From JAKAGZ01 sp964412105 (GTDB lineage Bacteria > Bacteroidota > Ignavibacteria > Ignavibacteriales > Ignavibacteriaceae), in contig CAYPNM010000007.1 in NCBI GenBank assembly GCA_964412105.1, positions 1 through 64,000 on the forward strand: 64,000 bases of DNA. The letters are read 5' to 3'. Positions within the stretch are counted from its first letter, which is position 1. Each line of letters opens with the position of its first letter. The notes beneath the pieces are model-generated. The model searched no databases. It was not told the DNA's origin and worked only from the letters and a program-made list of their open reading frames with translations. Positions 27,280-36,087 of this stretch are shown piece after piece. Position numbers and translations under genes: made by a program.

Positions 27280-28221
27280 CTATTGCCTGTTCTTCAAGCT
27301 ATACTTGGTCAATAAATTTTTATACAAAGGGAAAGAAGCAATAGAAACCAAAATCCTATAGTTCCATTTTAGCTCATCTTTCCACTTTTCATCTTCCCTA
27401 ATTGTGATTTTACCAGTGTCGTGTCTGCTCCTATTACCGGTGAACACATGACCGGGTTTCAAATCCAATGAAACCTTATCGTTTTCTATTTCATAATTTA
27501 TTTTACAATTTAGCGCTTCCTCTAGGAATTTTAATATTCTTACTGCATTATTTGTAAAATACGTATAAGACAAATAAATTTTATTATTTGTGTTTATTCT
27601 TTTCATAGCGTCCAGACTCAGAAGATTCTTAACATTCCATTTAATACTGTGTCCTACAGAACTATATTTCTTTTTACCAAAATTCCTTATATCCTTCTTA
27701 ATTAGAGAGTTGACAACTCCCCGTGGATCTCTAATAACATATATCGGAAATATATCCACCCTTTTGGATTGTGAAAGGGCAAGCAATCTTACAGGTATTC
27801 TGGAGGAATCTACAATAATGCTTCTCCCGCTCTGTTTGGCAATACATTCATATAACTTCTCAGTATGAATTAGATAATGATACAAAAATGTTTGATATGC
27901 TTTATCATTCCTATTTTTTAGAAATTTTTTTAATTTAAAATAATTTGTCCATTTTTCAAATTTTGCCAGTTCCTCAGTTATTCTATCTAAATCTTCAGAA
28001 GAAAATGAGCTAATATAATTTTCTTTTACTTTCTGCCAAAAATCACAATTATCGAACTTTTTACCACAGCTACATAGTTCGTTTCTTTGTAAGCCTTTTA
28101 CCCAGAAATCTCTAATTTCACCGACATATATCACCTGTTCTGAAGTTCTTAAACTTCGGCCCAGAATAGTTGCACCACTGAACCAGAATCCTGTTAAGTA
28201 TACTATCTTAATTTTTTCCAT
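27280..28221 (-). CDS. Divergent sulfotransferase family protein
   Basis: The 313-residue protein matches the Sulfotransfer_3 type that carries a cysteine pair after the first strand: VYLTGFWFSGATILGRSL (8-25), VGEIRDFW (33-40), LCSCGKKFDNCDFWQKV (49-65, C50, C52, C59), and the 3'-phosphate motif VIRDPRGVVNSL near 147-158. The usual RSGST of the phosphosulfate loop is FSGAT here, so the loop arginine is lost. It probably transfers sulfate from PAPS, but the change makes the activity less sure. It stands alone between larger gaps (275 and 244 bases), on the same strand as the polysaccharide genes. The first sulfotransferase is at 11963. Confidence 0.75.
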   Translation of the reverse strand: MEKIKIVYLTGFWFSGATILGRSLRTSEQVIYVGEIRDFWVKGLQRNELCSCGKKFDNCDFWQKVKENYISSFSSEDLDRITEELAKFEKWTNYFKLKKFLKNRNDKAYQTFLYHYLIHTEKLYECIAKQSGRSIIVDSSRIPVRLLALSQSKRVDIFPIYVIRDPRGVVNSLIKKDIRNFGKKKYSSVGHSIKWNVKNLLSLDAMKRINTNNKIYLSYTYFTNNAVRILKFLEEALNCKINYEIENDKVSLDLKPGHVFTGNRSRHDTGKITIREDEKWKDELKWNYRILVSIASFPLYKNLLTKYSLKNRQ

Positions 28222-28465
28222 TTAATAAGTAAGGTTTTTTCGGAAAAATAAAAAAAGTTTATCTATTCAAAAAATATAACCTGCAAATATTTTTACTCTT
28301 TTCTACACCATATTTCCTAATAAATCCGACATCTCTTTCCTTAATAGTATTTTAGGAGTCTTCCATTATTTATAAAAGTTAGTTTTAATAAGATATTCTC
28401 ATGAATCTAATTTTTGGCAAATTAAGGTTATCTAAATTTCTGAAATCAAAAGAAAATTATAACAT

Positions 28466-29512
28466 TCACGCAACATGCCTATACACTAATGATCCCAAGA
28501 TTTCTAAAACAGGTAGTGGAAGGTTATTAAATATTTTATTATGTAGACCATAGGTATGAGTTGAAAAATTAAGAAATCTATCCTTCCGTAAATCAAATCT
28601 ATATGAACGTAATTCAAGTTCACGTACTGCCCATCCATTTTTAAACCTTCTCAATCCTTCATTGTATGTTTCTGTTTTCCCAAATGAAAATTCCCTGTAA
28701 CCATTTGAATTATACCACCTAATCGCTTCCCACATAACAAGGTTATTAGCTCGAAGGTTTTGAAATTTATTATCGGACGCTCCAAATTTATAGATTACTT
28801 TGTCGCCAAAATGCAAGTAAACTGCCCCAGCAATTACTTTTCCTGAATGTTCAGCAAGAAATATAGTTCCGAGGTCATTCTTTAATATTATATTATACAT
28901 ATTTCTAAAGAAGGAATAAGGCTGGGGAGGTAGACCATGCCGCTTTCTTGTCAAGGAGTTCAATTTATAAAATTGTTTTACTGACTCCAAAGATTGACTT
29001 TTGTAAACCTTCACATCTTTATTAATAGCCTTTCGAATATTCCTCTTGATCGTGCTATCAAATAAGGAAAATAATCGCTCCTCATTTCCATCAAGGTCAA
29101 TTATGTGCGTATATTCCAGGTAATAATTAATTTCAGAAGTCAAATAATCCTGTGCTCCCCTGATTTCCAAATATTTCCATTTGGATTTTTTGCCGTATTC
29201 TTTTGCCGATTCTAGTAGTAGATTAAACTGTCCAGTATTCTTTACCAAAGGACCGGAAAAATCGCTGAAGGGCAAGCCTATACCACGCTTTCCAGTAATG
29301 AGACTATTAACCTCCATTAAAGGAAGAATACCGGTAATTTTATCCTGTTCTTTAATAACTTGAAAGACGGGTTTATAATTATAACTAACCGAAATTAATC
29401 TTATCCACTGAAATGTTTGGAAGAATGTATAGTCCTGATGATCAATTATTTTCTCATTCCAATTTTTGTAATCTAAAGGATTTATAATTTCGACTATTTT
29501 AGCAAAGGACAT
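28466..29512 (-). CDS. FemAB-like GNAT acyltransferase of the polysaccharide locus
   Basis: The 348-residue protein has a clear FemAB-like pattern: FFQTFQWIRLISVSYNYKP (in part) near 29-47, GILPLMEVNSLI, RGIGLPFSDFSGPL, YLEIRGAQDYL, TIKRNIRKAINKDVKV near 147-162, then AGAVYLHFGDKVIYKFGASD and NLVMWEAIRWYNSNGYREFSFGKTE near 250-280. Proteins of this kind attach amino acids or acyl groups to glycans and occur in many exopolysaccharide loci. It lies just beyond the terminator of the export operon (29576-29610), so it is probably transcribed from its own promoter. Donor and acceptor are unknown. Confidence 0.78.
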   Translation of the reverse strand: MSFAKIVEIINPLDYKNWNEKIIDHQDYTFFQTFQWIRLISVSYNYKPVFQVIKEQDKITGILPLMEVNSLITGKRGIGLPFSDFSGPLVKNTGQFNLLLESAKEYGKKSKWKYLEIRGAQDYLTSEINYYLEYTHIIDLDGNEERLFSLFDSTIKRNIRKAINKDVKVYKSQSLESVKQFYKLNSLTRKRHGLPPQPYSFFRNMYNIILKNDLGTIFLAEHSGKVIAGAVYLHFGDKVIYKFGASDNKFQNLRANNLVMWEAIRWYNSNGYREFSFGKTETYNEGLRRFKNGWAVRELELRSYRFDLRKDRFLNFSTHTYGLHNKIFNNLPLPVLEILGSLVYRHVA

Positions 29513-29575
29513 TTAATTTCCATTATTATATCAACTGTTTGCTCTTCTTTATCAAGCTATTAAACGGTTCGCTTA

Positions 29576-29610
29576 AAAAAAACACTCCATATCACTTAAG
29601 GCATGGAGTG
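29576..29610 (-). terminator. Rho-independent terminator of the polysaccharide export operon
   Basis: On the minus strand CACTCCAT (29610-29603) and ATGGAGTG (29590-29583) form an 8-bp stem with a 12-base loop, followed directly by seven T residues (29582-29576). It lies 66 bases after the stop of the Wzc-like gene. Confidence 0.85.
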
Positions 29611-29675
29611 CAATTCAAAGGGAAATTATTATTTAATTATAATACTTTAAATTAACTAATATTTTAGCAAGCAGA

Positions 29676-32255
29676 TTAAGAAATATGTTTTTTTGAATTC
29701 AAACGATTAAGGATTTTGCTGGTCTTAATTTTCTTGTAAACAGTCTGCTTTAAATTAGAGCTTTGTTTTTTACCGTTCTGATTGCTGTATGAATATTCAT
29801 AGCCATAGCCATAGCCATATTTATATTTATGGGTTGATTTTTCTATCTCACAAGCATTAACAATCGCACCCGTAATATCAATATTTTCATTTCTCAATTC
29901 TTGTAATCCGGCTATTGCTGAATCTCTCATTGTATGATTATATCTTGTAATCATTATTATATTTTCAATCAACCTGCTCAAAATCAATGTATCAACAACC
30001 CTGGTCACGGGAGGGGTATCAATTAGTATATAGTCATAAAAACTTGATTTTAAATCATTAATCAAATCTATTGTTTTTTGTGATTGTAGCAAGCTACTGG
30101 ATTTCTCACTTATATCACCAGATGGTAGAAAACTAATCTCACCTGTCGTCGATAAATTATTAGTAAAGCCATTGAGTTTGAAAATTGGTATTCTCCTCAA
30201 ATCTTGGTCCAAAAAAGTACTTAATCCAGGATTTTCCCTTGATACCTCTAACAAGTCTGTTAAACCGCATCTTTTTAGGTCAGCATCAATAATCAATACT
30301 TTTTTATCTGCAGCAGCAAGGGTTAATGCAAGATTTGCAACAATAGTTGTTTTTCCACTATTTTCCTCGGGACTGGTAAATAATATTATTTTACTATCTC
30401 TTTTAAGAGAAAAGACAAGTTTTGTCTGAAGGACTTTATATGACTCAATAATTCCAAAATTTTCCTTTTGCAAAACTGCAAACTTGTCCTCTATATTTTG
30501 GGATTGATCAATTTTCTTTTTTAAGTCCTTCGGGAACTTAGGAATTATTGAAAGAATAGGTAGATCTAGATCTTCCTCAATTTCATTGAGCTTGAGTAAA
30601 CTTCGTTCCTTGAATTCACCGATAAAAACATAAGCAATTGAGAAGGCTCCCCATAAAAACAAACATATTAAAAGGATAATTTTCAAATTAGGAGATACAG
30701 GAAGAATCGGAAGATCGGCGGGATCAACTACAATTATATCCTGCATCTGAGAAATTTCTTTAACACTCATTTCTGATCTTTTATCAAGCAACACATTATA
30801 AGTATTTGCAGCAGTTTGCGCATTTCTCTCCAGGTCTGCTAACTCCTTTTCCTGCGTTGGCACACTATGTATCTTTGCTTGATATTTTGCGATTAAATTT
30901 TCTAAATTTGCTTTTTTATCTTTAAGAGAATTGATAATAATATTATAAGAGGTTAAGGTATTCTGATTATAAGATTTTAATTTCTCTTTTAATTGAGCTA
31001 TTTGATTATTTATGCTAATAATATCAGGATGGTTCTCACTTTTCTTTTGAAGTTCAACTATTTTTTTCACCTCCAGATCAGACAATTGATTCAAAATTTG
31101 TGAGAAAGGAGAACTTGATTGATTCGAATTATCCGGGGCCAAAAATGTCTGATCAAAATAACCCTTGCTTTTATAATCATTTTGAATTTGTTTTACTTTC
31201 GATTCATATTCATTAAGCTCAAGATCATTGCTTATCTTTTGAGTTTGCAAATTCGATAAAAAGTTAACAAGATCTTGAGACCCTTTATCGAGGTCGGTAA
31301 TTCCAGATCTTGTTTTATATGCACTGACTTTATCTTCCGCATCCTTAAGTTGTTTGGCCATATCACTAAGCTGCTTATCAACATACTTGAAAGATTCCTG
31401 TATATTCTTTCTTGCAAGTTCGGTCCTGGTTTCCAGGAATTTTTTTGTCAGGGTTGTAGCAATCAGCTGAGCCATCACTGGCGATTTATCATCTACCTGA
31501 ATTTTAATTACATTAGTTTTATCAACCTGTTGAATTGTAATTTTTTTATTGAGCATATCAGTCGAAAAAACTCTACCATAAACAGTAAAATATACTTTTG
31601 TCCCCGGAGGAGAATTGTGCCAATCAATTTTCACATTAAAAATATCAGATTTTATTTCTGTAGGATTCCCGGATCTTTTAGAATTTATTAATTCATTTGT
31701 ATCTGCATTATATAATTCAATATATCCTGAATTATATATAACATAATAGCTGGCCAGGCGACCATCATAACCTGAATCCACTTGCGTTTCAAGAATTTGT
31801 GGATAATCATCTCTACTTGTCCCCTGATCATTTAACCACCAATTATAAGCTGTTAGAGATTCTTTAAATTGAATATTTTTTCTGTCTGGAAATTCAATTT
31901 TTTTAACATTAAAATTTAATTTTAATTCATTGACAACCTTTGATAAAACCGATCTGGTATTTATTAGTTGCATCTCTGTTTCAATATCGTCCAAGGACTG
32001 ATTTGCAACTAATTTTAGATATTGATCCTGCGCATTTTGATCCTTAGGTTGATCTTGTTTTTTCAATAAAATTGTCGATTCATAAATTGGGCTTTTCGTA
32101 AGATAAAAAATACTGCCACAGACAATTATTAATATGAATGCAGTAATAAGAACCCACTTTCTTTTATTAAAAGCAAGAATCAATGCATCAATGTTTGTCT
32201 GACTGGTACCACTAGCTTTAACATCAACTAACTTTTTGTTGTGCTCTTCATTCAT
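29676..32255 (-). CDS. Wzc-like polysaccharide co-polymerase / tyrosine autokinase
   Basis: The 859-residue protein has a Wzz-type N-terminal part with membrane segments near 33-53 and 521-542 around a long periplasmic coiled-coil region, and a cytoplasmic BY-kinase domain. The kinase shows Walker A SPEENSGKTTIVANLAL (about 626-642), Walker A' VLIIDADLKRCGL and Walker B YDYILIDTPPVTR (about 738-750). A cluster of seven tyrosines in thirteen residues (YKYGYGYGYEYSY, about 810-822) is the expected autophosphorylation site, but unusually a basic tail of some 36 residues follows. The protein controls polymerisation and export with the Wza-like partner, whose gene ends 23 bases upstream. A terminator follows this gene. 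Confidence 0.92.
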   Translation of the reverse strand: MNEEHNKKLVDVKASGTSQTNIDALILAFNKRKWVLITAFILIIVCGSIFYLTKSPIYESTILLKKQDQPKDQNAQDQYLKLVANQSLDDIETEMQLINTRSVLSKVVNELKLNFNVKKIEFPDRKNIQFKESLTAYNWWLNDQGTSRDDYPQILETQVDSGYDGRLASYYVIYNSGYIELYNADTNELINSKRSGNPTEIKSDIFNVKIDWHNSPPGTKVYFTVYGRVFSTDMLNKKITIQQVDKTNVIKIQVDDKSPVMAQLIATTLTKKFLETRTELARKNIQESFKYVDKQLSDMAKQLKDAEDKVSAYKTRSGITDLDKGSQDLVNFLSNLQTQKISNDLELNEYESKVKQIQNDYKSKGYFDQTFLAPDNSNQSSSPFSQILNQLSDLEVKKIVELQKKSENHPDIISINNQIAQLKEKLKSYNQNTLTSYNIIINSLKDKKANLENLIAKYQAKIHSVPTQEKELADLERNAQTAANTYNVLLDKRSEMSVKEISQMQDIIVVDPADLPILPVSPNLKIILLICLFLWGAFSIAYVFIGEFKERSLLKLNEIEEDLDLPILSIIPKFPKDLKKKIDQSQNIEDKFAVLQKENFGIIESYKVLQTKLVFSLKRDSKIILFTSPEENSGKTTIVANLALTLAAADKKVLIIDADLKRCGLTDLLEVSRENPGLSTFLDQDLRRIPIFKLNGFTNNLSTTGEISFLPSGDISEKSSSLLQSQKTIDLINDLKSSFYDYILIDTPPVTRVVDTLILSRLIENIIMITRYNHTMRDSAIAGLQELRNENIDITGAIVNACEIEKSTHKYKYGYGYGYEYSYSNQNGKKQSSNLKQTVYKKIKTSKILNRLNSKKHIS

Positions 32256-32278
32256 ATAATAAATTTCCTATTTCACAC

Positions 32279-32893
32279 TTACCTTTTCTTTTGATAAATT
32301 ATTGCAATTAATATAGCCGTTAACGTACTAAGCGTTGCAATAACAATTGCTTGAGTCGACCCGCTAAACCATTTCTTAGGCACATAAATTTGATCGCCCG
32401 ATTGCAAAGTAATATCGTTCTCTTTATTGCCGCTTTCAATTATTTGTTTACCATTGATATCTAGTTCCTTACCATTTCTTGTTAATGTAATGCCCCCTAA
32501 ATCAGCCACATCAGTAGTCCCACCAGCCTTTGCAATTAAATCTGCTAATTTATCTGTCTGGGTAACGTAATAATAACCCGGCTTATTTACTTCGCCAAAG
32601 ATGTTTACTCTGACTATTGGTAATATTGTTAATTCAGGATTCCTATAAAGATCACTGTACTTGTTATAAATTTCCTGCGTAAGACTATCGATATTCCGGC
32701 CGGAGGCCCTTATTATACCTAAATAAGGAAGGGAAATATTTCCATTTTCTTGTATATAGTATTGTCCAGAGAGTGAATCTGAAATATTATAAAATATCAA
32801 TTTTAATCCATCTCCTGGATGTAGAGTTTGACCACTGCCTGAATAACAGAACAAAGCTACTAAAAAGGCTATAGCTAATAACATTTTCCTCAT
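32279..32893 (-). CDS. Wza-like polysaccharide export protein with C-terminal membrane helix
   Basis: The 204-residue protein has a signal peptide (hydrophobic 4-18, ending SGSGQ), a polysaccharide export (PES) domain from about 22 to 95 (LHPGDGLKLIFYN, ENGNISLPYLGIIRASGR, IYNKYSDLYRNPELTI) and a soluble ligand-binding beta-grasp domain from about 97 (VNIFGEVNKPGYYYV). It ends with a hydrophobic helix (about 177-199) and KKR. It is much shorter than E. coli Wza and has no clear lipobox. The protein should form the periplasmic/outer-membrane exit path for the glycan together with the downstream Wzc-like kinase, 23 bases away. Confidence 0.87.
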   Translation of the reverse strand: MRKMLLAIAFLVALFCYSGSGQTLHPGDGLKLIFYNISDSLSGQYYIQENGNISLPYLGIIRASGRNIDSLTQEIYNKYSDLYRNPELTILPIVRVNIFGEVNKPGYYYVTQTDKLADLIAKAGGTTDVADLGGITLTRNGKELDINGKQIIESGNKENDITLQSGDQIYVPKKWFSGSTQAIVIATLSTLTAILIAIIYQKKR

Positions 32894-32962
32894 AATAACC
32901 CCGTTGAATTCCTAATCCCGAATGGTATGAAGTTTTGAACCATAAGATAATATCATTTTTGC

Positions 32963-33439
32963 TTATATAATAGGCATTTCTTTGATAGTATGTGCCGGCA
33001 CTCCAGCCACAATTGTATTAGGCAAAACATCCTTAGTTACAACTGCACCAGCGCCTACAATTGCATTTTCTCCAATTGTAATGCCGCACAAAATGGTAGC
33101 AGAAGAGCCTATTGATACACCCTTTTTTATAAAGGTCTCAACAACGGCCCAGTCCTCTTCAGTTTGTAATTGACCTTGATTGTTGACTGAATGGGGATAT
33201 TTATCATTAATAAAAGTTACATTATGACCCACGAAAACATTATCTTCGATGTGAACACCTTCACAAATGAAGGTATGCGAAGAAATTTTACAACTTTTCC
33301 CAATTGTCACATTTTTCTGGATTTCGACAAAAGAACCTATTTTTGTAAAATCATCTACTGAACATCCATATAGATTTACAAAGTTAAAAATCTTAACATC
33401 TTTACCCAGCTTAACATTATTTATTATTTGGTTATCCAT
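32963..33439 (-). CDS. Hexapeptide-repeat N-acetyltransferase (WbpD/WlbB-like)
   Basis: The 158-residue protein is built of left-handed beta-helix hexapeptide repeats. It has the WbpD-like segment VGHNVTFINDKYPHSVN near 70-86, TEEDWAVVETFIKKGVSIG, and the typical end GAGAVVTKDVLPNTIVAGVPA. WbpD/WlbB enzymes acetylate the 3-amino group of UDP-2-acetamido-3-amino-2,3-dideoxyglucuronate using acetyl-CoA. The neighbouring Gfo/Idh-type oxidoreductase and DegT-type aminotransferase are the expected partners in that pathway. The function is therefore well supported by context as well as motif. Confidence 0.85.
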   Translation of the reverse strand: MDNQIINNVKLGKDVKIFNFVNLYGCSVDDFTKIGSFVEIQKNVTIGKSCKISSHTFICEGVHIEDNVFVGHNVTFINDKYPHSVNNQGQLQTEEDWAVVETFIKKGVSIGSSATILCGITIGENAIVGAGAVVTKDVLPNTIVAGVPAHTIKEMPII

Positions 33440-33479
33440 TTATAACTCCAAAGGAAAACAATCTTATTACAATTTACAA

Positions 33480-34547
33480 TTAGATTTTCTCTTGTGCATA
33501 TACCTCAACTCCAACCTTACGCTTAATTGCAGGAGACTGATAACCATTAATATCCACATAAGCCCCTGTTTTCTTAATCGATATATCTGAAGCTTCGAGT
33601 ATTTTTACTATTTCCAGACCATCATAGGCATTTGTCAAAGGGATTCTGTTATTAATTATGCTATTTGCAAACTCCGTAACAGCTGAACTTAATGCTTCGA
33701 CCTGCTCTATTTTTGGCGAGCACATATCACCAGTTCTGTACTGTACCAAAGTATTATGCAGACTTTCTGCTGTTGTTACATCTACACTACTGTTGTATAT
33801 TTTTATTTTCTCTGAATTTTCCATGTCGTCGAAAACTAACATTTTTTTATCACCGGCAATTATCATCTTTCGTATTTTAACTGGAGATGTCCAGTTCACA
33901 TGAAAGTGCGCAAAACACGATTGATTTTTAAAATGCAATGATACTTGTGCAAGATTTTCAAGTTCATAATAATTAGATACTCCACACGCAGTTACACCTG
34001 ATATCTCCTTATCAGGAATAATATATTTCATAATAGAAAGATCATGTGGAGCAAGATCCCAAATAACATTAACATCATGCTGAAATAAGCCAAGGTTTAT
34101 TCTCACGGAATCAAAATAAATTATATTCCCAAGTTCTCCACCAACGACTAATTCCTTAATTTTTTTTACGGCACCGGTGTATAGAAAGGTATGATCAACA
34201 AATATCCTAAGATTCTTTGCTTCGGCAATTTTAATTAATTCTTCCGCCTGAAATACCTTGCTAGTAAATGGTTTTTCAACCCAGATATGCTTCCCTGCAT
34301 TTAACGCTTCCTTAGCAAATTTATAATGCGTATTAACTGGTGTTGCTATGGCTATTGCATCAAAATCTCCTTCGACCAAATCTTTATAATTTTTAGTCAG
34401 ATCAACTGATGGAAATCTTGATTGAATAAATCTTAATCTTTCATCGTTTAAATCGCAACCAACTACTTTAGAAATACTATTATTAGAAAGAAAATTTCTG
34501 ATTAAATTTGGACCCCAATATCCTAGTCCAATCACCCCTATTTTCAT
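33480..34547 (-). CDS. Gfo/Idh/MocA oxidoreductase (WbpB/WlbA-like)
   Basis: A protein of about 355 residues with the Rossmann start KIGVIGLGYWGPNLIRNF and the family motif IWVEKPFTSK near 95; the C-terminal domain has FVDHTFLYTGAVKKIKEL and WDLAPHDLSIM near 178. WbpB-like enzymes oxidise C3 of UDP-GlcNAc-uronate to the 3-keto form used by the aminotransferase. The frame is open upstream to 34613, but ATG 34547 is chosen because a very strong ribosome-binding site (GAGGAGGG, 34552-34559) stands four bases before it and the conserved sequence begins there. This also removes an overlap with the sugar transferase gene. The acetyltransferase follows after 40 bases. Confidence 0.87.
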   Translation of the reverse strand: MKIGVIGLGYWGPNLIRNFLSNNSISKVVGCDLNDERLRFIQSRFPSVDLTKNYKDLVEGDFDAIAIATPVNTHYKFAKEALNAGKHIWVEKPFTSKVFQAEELIKIAEAKNLRIFVDHTFLYTGAVKKIKELVVGGELGNIIYFDSVRINLGLFQHDVNVIWDLAPHDLSIMKYIIPDKEISGVTACGVSNYYELENLAQVSLHFKNQSCFAHFHVNWTSPVKIRKMIIAGDKKMLVFDDMENSEKIKIYNSSVDVTTAESLHNTLVQYRTGDMCSPKIEQVEALSSAVTEFANSIINNRIPLTNAYDGLEIVKILEASDISIKKTGAYVDINGYQSPAIKRKVGVEVYAQEKI

Positions 34548-34551
34548 AATA

Positions 34552-34559
34552 CCCTCCTC
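34552..34559 (-). promoter_or_regulatory. Strong ribosome-binding site fixing the oxidoreductase start
   Basis: GAGGAGGG on the minus strand, four bases before ATG 34547. It is one of the few near-perfect Shine-Dalgarno sequences in the window and argues against the longer frame from 34613. Confidence 0.8.
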
Positions 34560-34593
34560 AGTTTCTGAAATATAACATTTTCTGGTTAAATAA

Positions 34594-36036
34594 TTAATCC
34601 CCGCCCTTGCCAAATAACATCACTGGAACAGTCTTGATTAGCAACTGCAAATCGAGCCAGGGTGACAGATTATTAATGTAGTACAAATCCAGTACTACTG
34701 ATTCCTCAAATGTAACTTCGCTTCTACCAGTTACCTGCCACATACCTGTACACCCCGGCAATACCGTAAACCTTCTCTTTTGCCAATTTTCCAAATTCTC
34801 ATACTCATAAGGTAAACTTGGCCTTGGTCCTACCAGGCTCATATCACCTTTAAGTACATTAAATAGTTGTGGTAATTCATCCAGAGAAGTTTTTCTTAAA
34901 AACTTTCCAATTTTTGTAATTCTTTTAGGATTTATGACCTTTTTATTTGTTCCATTATTATCCATTCCTTTCATAAAATTTAGCATCATCTCTCTTCGTT
35001 CAGCATCATCATCATTCTCTATTGTCTTCATTGTTCTAAATTTATAGAACATAAAAGGTTTACCATCTTTACCTATTCGTTTCTGTTTATAAAATACCGG
35101 ACCTGCCGAAGATAATTTTACCAGAATAGCGATGAAAATTAGAAATGGCGATAGTAGTACCAACCCAATGAATGATGCAATCTTGTCAAATGCCGATTTG
35201 AATTTCAATATTATTTCATTGTTAGAATTTGGGGATACATTTACTATAGGAATTTCCGCATATCTTTCTGTAAAAACTTTTTGAGGGATTATTTCGAAAA
35301 GATTTGAAGTAAATTTTACATGTGCTTTAGTATTTTTGCATATATCGACAGTGTCAAGTAATTCATCATATTCACTACTATCATCAGCTACAATGATCTC
35401 ATTAATTCTATTTACATTTACGATTTCAGAAATATCAGTTATTTTGCCTATTACTTTTTTGCCTCCTATAATTTCTTCCCCCACATTGTGTCTTTCGTCA
35501 ATAAATCCAACAACATTAATTCCAAATGGGTTTTCAAAAGAAAGTTTAGCAGCCAGTAACTCTCCGGAACCTCCATTACCAACTATCAACACATTTCTTG
35601 TAAAACCATTTTTAGTTAAGAGCAGATACCCATTCTTTAATATTACAACACGACAAAAATAAAACAGAATCAAAAATGCTAATGCAAATATCAGAATTGT
35701 TTTTAAAGAACCATGAATACTATAATTCAAGATGAAAATCTTAAAGATAAGAATCAAAGGGAGAAAATATAGCAATGATTTAATTAGGGCTGTTGTATGC
35801 GCTGAACGGTTTAATACTACGTTTAATTTATACAGGTTGTTATAATAAAAAATATAATAAAATACCGGCAACAAGAATATTAATAACCAGAACGAATGAA
35901 TGTCTGCGATCCCCAAGAATTCTATCGTTACTTTGTGATTTCTTTGAAATATGAATTCCAGAATATCCAAAAGCAATATGTAAAATAGTAAATCAAATAG
36001 AGCAAAAAGGTACTTATATTTAGCTACATTCTGCAT
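34594..36036 (-). CDS. Polyprenyl-phosphate sugar phosphotransferase (initiating transferase, WbaP/WcaJ type)
   Basis: The 480-residue protein has four or five N-terminal membrane segments (about 8-125), a CoA-binding-like Rossmann region beginning NVLIVGNGGSGELLAAKL near 148, and a C-terminal bacterial sugar transferase domain. The last has a membrane stretch (FIGLVLLSPFLIFIAILVKL), then GPVFYKQKRIGKDGKPFMFYKF, RKTSLDELPQLFNVLKGDMS and VGPRPSLPYEYE, with the catalytic Asp-Glu in SLDELPQ. It transfers the first sugar-1-phosphate to undecaprenyl phosphate and so starts repeat-unit synthesis. It is 51 bases after the aminotransferase stop and belongs to the same operon. Confidence 0.92.
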   Translation of the reverse strand: MQNVAKYKYLFALFDLLFYILLLDILEFIFQRNHKVTIEFLGIADIHSFWLLIFLLPVFYYIFYYNNLYKLNVVLNRSAHTTALIKSLLYFLPLILIFKIFILNYSIHGSLKTILIFALAFLILFYFCRVVILKNGYLLLTKNGFTRNVLIVGNGGSGELLAAKLSFENPFGINVVGFIDERHNVGEEIIGGKKVIGKITDISEIVNVNRINEIIVADDSSEYDELLDTVDICKNTKAHVKFTSNLFEIIPQKVFTERYAEIPIVNVSPNSNNEIILKFKSAFDKIASFIGLVLLSPFLIFIAILVKLSSAGPVFYKQKRIGKDGKPFMFYKFRTMKTIENDDDAERREMMLNFMKGMDNNGTNKKVINPKRITKIGKFLRKTSLDELPQLFNVLKGDMSLVGPRPSLPYEYENLENWQKRRFTVLPGCTGMWQVTGRSEVTFEESVVLDLYYINNLSPWLDLQLLIKTVPVMLFGKGGD

Positions 36037-36087
36037 GGAATAGACATTATATTTGTTTTATATATTTCAGTATTATGATTTTAAAAA

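Noticed and set aside
31275..31691. 138-codon plus-strand open frame inside the Wzc-like gene
   Set aside because: It lies wholly opposite a strongly supported gene, has no recognisable family and looks like a reverse-strand shadow. The same holds for the frames at 9761-10219, 35336-35662, 54172-54600 and other opposite-strand frames.
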